Source of the DNA: an uncultured Cellvibrio sp.
Lineage (GTDB): Bacteria; Pseudomonadota; Gammaproteobacteria; Pseudomonadales; Cellvibrionaceae
NCBI GenBank assembly: GCA_946481095.1
Contig: CAMLML010000022.1
Coordinates: 1 to 59,553, forward strand
Length of the DNA stretch: 59,553 bases
Direction of reading: 5' to 3'
Shown: one piece after another, positions 53,883 to 59,553 of the stretch
Numbering within the stretch: position 1 is the first letter of the stretch
Layout of the letters: each line of letters opens with the position of its first letter
Notes under the pieces: model-generated
Database searches by the model: none
The model's input: the letters and a program-made list of their open reading frames with translations, nothing else
What the model was told of the DNA's origin: nothing
Translations under genes and position numbers: made by a program

Positions 53883-55775
53883 TCACTGCCCCCGCATAAA
53901 CATCTTATCCAAATCATCCAGTGACTGAAGTAACCAGGTTGGTCTGCCATGATTGCATTGGCCGCTGCGCTCGGTGGCTTCCATGTCGCGAAGCAGCGCA
54001 TTCATTTCAGGAATGGTTAATTTTCTATTCGCGCGGACTGAGCCGTGGCAGGCCATTGTCGATAAAATATCGTTGATGTGATGCTGGATGCGCTCACTGC
54101 TGCCGTGTTCGATTAAATCGGAGAGAACGTCGCGAACTAATTGTTCGACTTTGGCTCTTTGTAAAATAATCGGGATTTGGCGAATCAATAAAGTTTCGGG
54201 GCCTGCACGTTGCAATTCAAAACCCAGTGATTGAAAAATAGATTGAAAATTATCAGCGCAATCCGCTTCTTTTTCGCTGACGGCAATAGATTCAGGGACT
54301 AACAAAGGTTGTGCATGGATTCCACCTTCGTTAAATGCAGATTTCATTCGCTCATAAGTGACGCGCTCGTGAGCAGCATGCATGTCTACCATAATTAAAC
54401 CTTGTGCATTTTCCGCGAGAATATAAATACCTTTTAATTGTGCGATGGCATAACCGAGTGGCGGAATATCTTCACTGGGTGATTCGGGTAAATTTTGTGG
54501 TGATTGATGCAAAGCAGAATAAACTGCCATTTGTTCACGCACGACGGATGAACTGGTTGAATATGATGGCGAATAATTGCGCTGATAAAACGAACCGGAA
54601 TTCACTCGATTGGAATCAACCGAAGCATCAGAATTTAAATCGGTTTGATTCGATGTAGATGAATGCGTAAAACCGATATTCTCCTGGCCTTTAAACTCTC
54701 CCGCCGCAATACCTTCAGTTTTGGCTTGAGAATAATCAGCGGAGTGTTGCTGACGCTCGAGCGTGTCTTCAGGTCGCACATTGGCAAGCGCATGATGCAA
54801 ACTCGAGTAAATAAAATCATGCACATTACGATTATCGCGAAAGCGCACTTCGTGTTTGGTCGGGTGCACATTCACATCGACTGTTGCTGCATCCAATTCC
54901 AGATACAACACAAATGCCGGATGGCGACCGTGATGCAACACATCCTGAAATGCTTGACGCACAGCATGCCCCACCAATTTGTCGCGAATCGCGCGACCAT
55001 TGACATAAAAATTTTGCAGATCGGCTTGGCTGCGTGAAAATGCAGGCTGAGCTACCCATCCCCATAAGCGATAATTTCCACGTTCAATTTCAATATGAAC
55101 GGCGTGTTCCATAAATGCCGGGCCACAAATTTGTGCAACACGACGCTCGCGTTCCAATTGGGTATCGCCTGCGCGCCAGGAATAAATTGCACGACCGTTG
55201 TGTCGTAAATTAAAGGCCACATCAAAACGTGAAAGCGCCAACCGTTTTACAACATCTTCCAGATGAGTGTATTCGGTTTTTTCGGTGCGTAAAAATTTTC
55301 GGCGCGCCGGTGTATTAAAAAACAAATCGCGCACTTCAACCGTAGTACCACGCGGATGCGGGGCAGGCGACACCTGGGTTTCCATATCGCGGCCTTCGGC
55401 GACCACTTGCCAACCCGAATCATTTTCTTGCGTGCTGCTGATTAATGCCAAACGTGCAACCGAACTGATACTCGCCAAAGCTTCGCCGCGAAAACCCAGG
55501 GTCGCAACTGCTTCGAGATCATCCAATTCATAAATTTTGCTGGTAGCGTGACGGCTGAGTGCCAATGGTAAATCGTCTTTATCAATACCGCTGCCATTGT
55601 CGCGCACGCGAATTAATTTAATACCACCATCTTCAACATCAATATCCAAACGGGTTGCACCGGCATCCAGAGAATTTTCCAACAACTCTTTAATGACAGA
55701 TGATGGCCGCTCAACCACTTCACCAGCAGCAATTTGGTTGGCGAGTCGCGGACTGAGTAATTTAATTTTTTGCAT
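53883..55775 (-). CDS. mutL: DNA mismatch repair protein MutL
   Basis: A 630-residue GHKL ATPase (start at 55775; an ATG at 55781 is equally possible and neither has a strong ribosome binding site). The ATP-site motifs [17 protein letters not shown] and [10 protein letters not shown] lie in the first 110 residues. The C-terminal domain has [12 protein letters not shown] and CNHGRP, the metal-site motifs of endonuclease-type MutL, as in Pseudomonas; E. coli MutL lacks them and relies on MutH. This suggests a MutH-independent mismatch repair system. amiB lies upstream. Confidence 0.97.
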   Translation of the reverse strand: MQKIKLLSPRLANQIAAGEVVERPSSVIKELLENSLDAGATRLDIDVEDGGIKLIRVRDNGSGIDKDDLPLALSRHATSKIYELDDLEAVATLGFRGEALASISSVARLALISSTQENDSGWQVVAEGRDMETQVSPAPHPRGTTVEVRDLFFNTPARRKFLRTEKTEYTHLEDVVKRLALSRFDVAFNLRHNGRAIYSWRAGDTQLERERRVAQICGPAFMEHAVHIEIERGNYRLWGWVAQPAFSRSQADLQNFYVNGRAIRDKLVGHAVRQAFQDVLHHGRHPAFVLYLELDAATVDVNVHPTKHEVRFRDNRNVHDFIYSSLHHALANVRPEDTLERQQHSADYSQAKTEGIAAGEFKGQENIGFTHSSTSNQTDLNSDASVDSNRVNSGSFYQRNYSPSYSTSSSVVREQMAVYSALHQSPQNLPESPSEDIPPLGYAIAQLKGIYILAENAQGLIMVDMHAAHERVTYERMKSAFNEGGIHAQPLLVPESIAVSEKEADCADNFQSIFQSLGFELQRAGPETLLIRQIPIILQRAKVEQLVRDVLSDLIEHGSSERIQHHINDILSTMACHGSVRANRKLTIPEMNALLRDMEATERSGQCNHGRPTWLLQSLDDLDKMFMRGQ

Positions 55776-55797
55776 AATCATTCATATTTTATTTAGC

Positions 55798-55867
55798 GTC
55801 ATTCCTGCGAAGGCAGGAATCCAGTCACTTTAGCGAACCAATAGATCCCTGCCTTCGCAGGGATGAC
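55798..55867. repeat. Inverted dispersed repeat between mutL and amiB
   Basis: The arms 55798-55822 (GTCATTCCTGCGAAGGCAGG...) and 55844-55867 (...CCTTCGCAGGGATGAC) are inverse copies with few mismatches. It is a familiar dispersed repeat whose plus-strand translation gives a VIPAKAGIQ peptide; it is not coding. It may end amiB transcripts or be processed as a stem. Confidence 0.85.
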
Positions 55868-55899
55868 AGTCCGTAGATATATAAAACCCCAAGGATTAA

Positions 55900-57363
55900 T
55901 CAATTCGCCGGAATTTTTAATTTTTGACCCAACTTCACAACCGAATTTTTCATATTGTTGTATTGCATAATGCGTTGTGTTTTGACGTTATAACGCAACG
56001 AAATAGATGAAAGTGTATCGCCTTTGACAACCAAATGAATTCTGTCCGATGTTTTTGTCACAGGTTTGTTTGTGGTCACAGGTGATGGAGTAGCTGATAA
56101 TTGCGTGGCGGCTTCATGCAGATCAGCTGGTGGATGCTGCGCAAAATATTGCATAACACCTTTGAAAATGGAATTGGCAATTTGTTTGCGATACGCCGGT
56201 GTATTTAATTTTTTTGCTTCATCCGGATTGGAAATAAATCCGGTCTCTACCAAAATTGAAGGCACATCAGGCGCTTTCAACACCATAAACCCAGCCTGCT
56301 CTACACGACGCTTGTGCAAATGCGCCACCCCCCCCATTGAAGTCAGGACTTGATGCCCCACCTGCAAACTTGAATTTAATGTTGCCGTCATCGACAGATC
56401 AACCAAAACACCCGCCAGCACTTCGTCTTTATCATCCAGACTGATATTGCCAACACCACCAATCAAATCCGATTCATTTTCACGTTGCGCCAGAAAGCGT
56501 GCCGTTTCTGAAGTTGCACCATGACGAGAAAGTGCAAATACCGATGCGCCTTTTGCTGAGCTTTTTGTAAATGCATCCGCATGAATTGAAATAAATAAAT
56601 CAGCTTTGTGGCCACGCGCAATATCGCGGCGTTTTTTCAGTGGAATAAAATAATCAGTTGAGCGAGTTAATTTTCCAACAAAACCGGGTTGTGCGTTAAT
56701 CATTGCAACCAGCTCTTTGGAAATCGCAAGCGTAATATCTTTTTCACGAACTCGTCTTGGGCCTATTGCCCCAGGATCTTCTCCACCGTGACCGGGATCA
56801 ATCACTATGACAATTTTTCGTTTATTTCCTGCAGGCGAAACCACAGGTTTTTTTTCGGACTGTGCGCCAGATGACGGTAATTGTGTTGGCGCTGGATTAG
56901 TCTGCGCCACTGACGGGTTTTGTTCGGAAACAGCGGTTATTTCTTCTGTCTGGAGTTTCGGATCAAGCACTTGATCGTATAAATCGATGACCAACCGATC
57001 ATGCATACTGCCAATACGTTTGAGTGCAAAACTGTTAGGCCTGACAGCAGCGCGAAGATCCAATATCAACCTGAATGAATTGGCAGTCGATTGAGCGCGA
57101 ACGGCAGTGACAGGCGTATTGGTTAATGGCAGATCGGCAAGAGAGGCTTTCAGGTTTGCACCGGGAATATCAATCACCAATTGTGCAGGCTGATTTAACA
57201 AACTCAGGCTATGCTGAACAGGAGCGTCCAGATCCAGTACCAACCGGGTATGATCGGGCGCCCGCCACAAACGAACACCATTAATGTTGGCTGCTTCAGC
57301 AAGGCACGCCAGCTGAAAACTGAACAACACAAGAAAACCGGCAATCCAACGAAAACGGGGCAT
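55900..57363 (-). CDS. amiB: N-acetylmuramoyl-L-alanine amidase with AMIN and LysM domains
   Basis: A 487-residue periplasmic amidase that splits septal peptidoglycan. The ATG at 57363 opens a signal peptide ending near CLAEA; the longer frame to 57501 is not supported. The AMIN domain covers residues about 25-140, a linker follows, then the zinc amidase-3 domain (VIDPGHGGEDPGAIG with the first His and Glu, and SIHADAF with the next His, and ILVETGFISN with the catalytic Glu). A LysM domain closes the protein (VVKGDTLSSISLRYNV). It precedes mutL as in most gammaproteobacteria. Confidence 0.96.
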   Translation of the reverse strand: MPRFRWIAGFLVLFSFQLACLAEAANINGVRLWRAPDHTRLVLDLDAPVQHSLSLLNQPAQLVIDIPGANLKASLADLPLTNTPVTAVRAQSTANSFRLILDLRAAVRPNSFALKRIGSMHDRLVIDLYDQVLDPKLQTEEITAVSEQNPSVAQTNPAPTQLPSSGAQSEKKPVVSPAGNKRKIVIVIDPGHGGEDPGAIGPRRVREKDITLAISKELVAMINAQPGFVGKLTRSTDYFIPLKKRRDIARGHKADLFISIHADAFTKSSAKGASVFALSRHGATSETARFLAQRENESDLIGGVGNISLDDKDEVLAGVLVDLSMTATLNSSLQVGHQVLTSMGGVAHLHKRRVEQAGFMVLKAPDVPSILVETGFISNPDEAKKLNTPAYRKQIANSIFKGVMQYFAQHPPADLHEAATQLSATPSPVTTNKPVTKTSDRIHLVVKGDTLSSISLRYNVKTQRIMQYNNMKNSVVKLGQKLKIPAN

Positions 57364-57483
57364 AGAACATCTCGGTAAAGGTATGGCGAAACGACCACGC
57401 ACTCTACCGCAAATAGACAAGATGACTCCAGCCTCAAGCTGCGCCGGATTGACGAATTGATCGCTGTATGACGGAGATAAACA

Positions 57484-58818
57484 ATGAAAAAAATTAACCA
57501 CCGGATGAAACTTCTGAGCCTGTTATTACCCCTGGTGACCAGCTCAAGTTTTGCCATCAGTTACGGTGTTTATGATGCACGGGCATTGGCTATGGGTGGC
57601 GCAGCCACTGCAGCTGGAAGACCGGAACAAGCGGCTTTTTACAATCCATCCCTGCTGGGACTGCATAACAAAGACGAGGATGATTCTCGCGATGGACGTT
57701 TTTATATGCCGGTATTGGTCGCCCAGGTCTCCGACTCGGTAGAAACCGCTGTCGATGCCTACGACGATAACCTTGATGATGAATTGAGCAATGCGATTAA
57801 TGCCTACAACCAGGGGCAAACCCAATTGGCTGCCAGTGAATTATCACAAACCGCCACAGACCTGCGGAGCGCACTTGACGATATAGCCAATGAAGACCTG
57901 AATCTGGATGGCTTTGCAGGCATGTCGATCAGCGAACCCAGTATGTTTGAAGGCGGTGCAGTTTATATCGGCGCACGCTTTCTGGCCGCAGGCAGCTCCA
58001 CAGTAACCGAAGCGGATCTGGCGCAACTGGATCGTTATATTGAGGCCATGGATCTGGTTGCTGCCGGGGCTGACCCGGCTACTGTCAGCGCTGCTTATCC
58101 CGATATCTTTGACGGCACGGGTAATCTGGTTGACCTGACCACCGACCTGACTTCATCTGCTGATGTCGGGGCGTTGGCGATTGGCGAATGGGGTGTCGCG
58201 CTGGGTAAAGCTTTTGATATAGGCAACCAGAAAATCGCCATAGGCATCACCCCCAAATTAATGCGTGTGGATGCCTATCGCGACTCGGTAGACTTCACCA
58301 CCGAAACTGACCCGGCATTAGAAGACAGCTTTTCAGATACCTTGACCACTCATACCAGCTTCAACATGGATCTGGGTATTTCCGCTCAGGTCTACGACAA
58401 CTTCATCATCAGCCTGGCAGCCAAAGACTTGTTCGAAAAATCCTTCCGAACCCGTGGCGAACCCGACCCCGTAACCGGCGAACCCACTCAGGGACCATCA
58501 GTCAAACTGAGCCCGCGGTATCGTATGGGCGTTGCCTATGTCAACAATGCCCTGAGTGTCGGCATTGATTATGACCTTGAAAAATCCACGCCCATGGCAA
58601 CAGAGATGAGTACGCAGGAACTCGGCATTGGCGCCGAATATGTTTTGTTCAACAGCCTCGCCCTGAGAGCAGGTTACAAAACAGATCAAGCTGAAGGCGG
58701 CGGGAATTATGGCTCGGTTGGCATCGGCTGGCGCCTGAGGCGTTTTGTAGTGGACCTTGCTTACACCAGTGGCGGCGATACTCAAGCCGGAGGCTTGCAA
58801 TTGGGCTGGGCGTTTTAA
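57484..58818 (+). CDS. TraF-like outer-membrane protein (PF13729 type)
   Basis: A 444-residue exported protein with GGAG before the ATG and a signal peptide ending TSSSFA-IS. The opening YDARALAMGGAATAAGRPEQAAFYNPSLL is the hallmark of the family annotated as conjugal transfer protein TraF, which is a FadL-like barrel and not the thioredoxin-like TraF of the F plasmid. A helical, acidic insertion covers residues about 90-190. The C-terminal half has alternating barrel strands and ends in LGWAF. No transfer genes are nearby, so the name says little about role; transport of hydrophobic compounds is possible. Confidence 0.88.
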   Translation: MKKINHRMKLLSLLLPLVTSSSFAISYGVYDARALAMGGAATAAGRPEQAAFYNPSLLGLHNKDEDDSRDGRFYMPVLVAQVSDSVETAVDAYDDNLDDELSNAINAYNQGQTQLAASELSQTATDLRSALDDIANEDLNLDGFAGMSISEPSMFEGGAVYIGARFLAAGSSTVTEADLAQLDRYIEAMDLVAAGADPATVSAAYPDIFDGTGNLVDLTTDLTSSADVGALAIGEWGVALGKAFDIGNQKIAIGITPKLMRVDAYRDSVDFTTETDPALEDSFSDTLTTHTSFNMDLGISAQVYDNFIISLAAKDLFEKSFRTRGEPDPVTGEPTQGPSVKLSPRYRMGVAYVNNALSVGIDYDLEKSTPMATEMSTQELGIGAEYVLFNSLALRAGYKTDQAEGGGNYGSVGIGWRLRRFVVDLAYTSGGDTQAGGLQLGWAF

Positions 58819-58895
58819 TTAGCGCTTGTGTTTTGCTATTACGCCTCATTATATTGGCGCAGATTTTTAACCTTGCCCAATAAACAGGTGTAGTA

Positions 58896-59504
58896 ATGAA
58901 CGAAAGACTCGATGATCGCCCAACAGGTATTCTAGCCAAAATTATTTTCAGTTCCCGCTGGCTGCAATTACCTTTGTATTTGGGGTTAATTGTTGCGCAG
59001 TGTGCTTATGTGTTTTTGTTTTTGAAAGAGTTGTCTCATCTGGTAACCGATGTAGGCTCCATGGGCGAGCAACAAATCATGCTGCTGGTACTAGGGCTGA
59101 TTGATGTAGTGATGATTTCAAATTTGTTAGTGATGGTTATTGTCGGTGGCTACGAAACATTCGTTTCACGCCTCCGCTTGAATGGCCACCCGGATCAACC
59201 TGAATGGTTAAGCCATGTCAACGCAACTGTACTCAAAGTAAAACTGGCGATGGCAATTATCGGCATATCATCAATTCACCTTTTGAAAACTTTTATTGAG
59301 GCAGGTTACATCGGTATACCTTGCGATGAGCTTATTAAATTAAAACAATACAAAGACAAAGTGGATGCTTGCGTAAAAATCACAGCCGACGGTGTTATGT
59401 GGCAAACCATAATCCATATGTCATTTATCGTTTCAGCAATCGGCATAGCCTATACAGATTTACTGGTGCAAAGAGCAAGTGCAAGCAGCAAACAAAGCCA
59501 TTAA
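58896..59504 (+). CDS. YqhA/UPF0114 family inner-membrane protein
   Basis: A 202-residue protein with three or four membrane segments (about residues 20-45, 60-90, 105-130 and 165-190). The signatures [17 protein letters not shown] and [20 protein letters not shown] are those of UPF0114, a conserved family of unknown function. AGGTG precedes the ATG. It is the last gene of the window and ends at a strong terminator. Confidence 0.92.
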   Translation: MNERLDDRPTGILAKIIFSSRWLQLPLYLGLIVAQCAYVFLFLKELSHLVTDVGSMGEQQIMLLVLGLIDVVMISNLLVMVIVGGYETFVSRLRLNGHPDQPEWLSHVNATVLKVKLAMAIIGISSIHLLKTFIEAGYIGIPCDELIKLKQYKDKVDACVKITADGVMWQTIIHMSFIVSAIGIAYTDLLVQRASASSKQSH

Positions 59505-59515
59505 TCTTGACCAAT

Positions 59516-59543
59516 AAAAAAAGAGCCAGTTGGCTCTTTTTTT
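59516..59543 (+). terminator. Rho-independent terminator after the YqhA-family gene
   Basis: AAAAAAAGAGCCA (59516-59528) and TGGCTCTTTTTTT (59531-59543) form a 13-base stem with a two-base loop, followed by more T. Confidence 0.95.
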
Positions 59544-59553
59544 ATTTTTACTG

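Noticed and set aside
55597..55833. Plus-strand frame ending in a VIPAKAGIQ peptide
   Set aside because: It is antisense to mutL, and its end is the translated palindromic repeat; no ribosome binding site.
57484..58818. Conjugation gene traF
   Set aside because: The family name is inherited; the sequence is a barrel-type outer-membrane protein, without the thioredoxin fold of F-plasmid TraF and without transfer genes nearby.

Overview
The window looks like chromosomal DNA of a polysaccharide-degrading gammaproteobacterium, most likely Cellvibrio or a close relative in the Cellvibrionaceae. This is inferred from gene content, not from a search. The evidence is the gammaproteobacterial order amiB-mutL-miaA-hfq-hflX-hflK-hflC-hisZ-purA, the rph/yicC and prlC/yheV neighbourhoods, secreted GH3 and GH28 enzymes and a polysaccharide lyase, a large TonB-dependent receptor beside tryptophan-halogenase-like flavoproteins, and moderate GC content. 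No rRNA, tRNA, CRISPR array, prophage or complete insertion sequence was seen.

Layout. (1) 1-4274, minus strand: a cassette of a SNF2-type helicase, a 63-residue protein and a Rad50-like ATPase that runs off the window edge; it resembles a genome-defence locus. (2) 4314-6700: yicC and rph, with a Phd/VapC toxin-antitoxin pair between them. (3) 6835-12245: a GH3 glucosidase lipoprotein, a dicarboxylate/amino-acid symporter and two unknown proteins. (4) 12261-18152: housekeeping genes (cyanase, YheV, PrlC, gamma-carbonic-anhydrase-like protein, GloB, TauE/SafE transporter, glutathione peroxidase), separated by GC-rich inverted repeats. (5) 18285-30732: two divergent operons of envelope proteins. 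The minus-strand arm has an HzsA-related di-haem lipoprotein, an SH3/barrel protein, an outer-membrane barrel, a TlpA-like thioredoxin, a DUF4266 lipoprotein and a DUF3570 barrel. The plus-strand arm has a mono-haem exported protein, a di-haem LamG lipoprotein and a Tat-exported DUF1501 protein. (6) 30847-35066: a polysaccharide lyase, a metalloprotease-like lipoprotein and a GH28 polygalacturonase. (7) 35479-44415: a cupin-8 protein, three tandem tryptophan-halogenase-family proteins (the middle one lacking the catalytic residues) and a TonB-dependent receptor. (8) 44686-57363: the conserved purA-to-amiB block, interrupted between miaA and mutL by two RlaP-like nucleotidyltransferases. (9) 57484-59504: a TraF-like outer-membrane protein and a YqhA-family membrane protein.

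The main candidate for an undescribed system is region 5. Five CXXCH haem sites, two lipoproteins, three predicted outer-membrane barrels, a thioredoxin and a Tat-exported DUF1501 protein are arranged around one divergent control region. This suggests an envelope redox or electron-transfer apparatus, but its substrate cannot be read from the sequence. Second-tier candidates are the helicase/ATPase cassette, the inactive-looking halogenase paralogue and the inserted nucleotidyltransferase pair.
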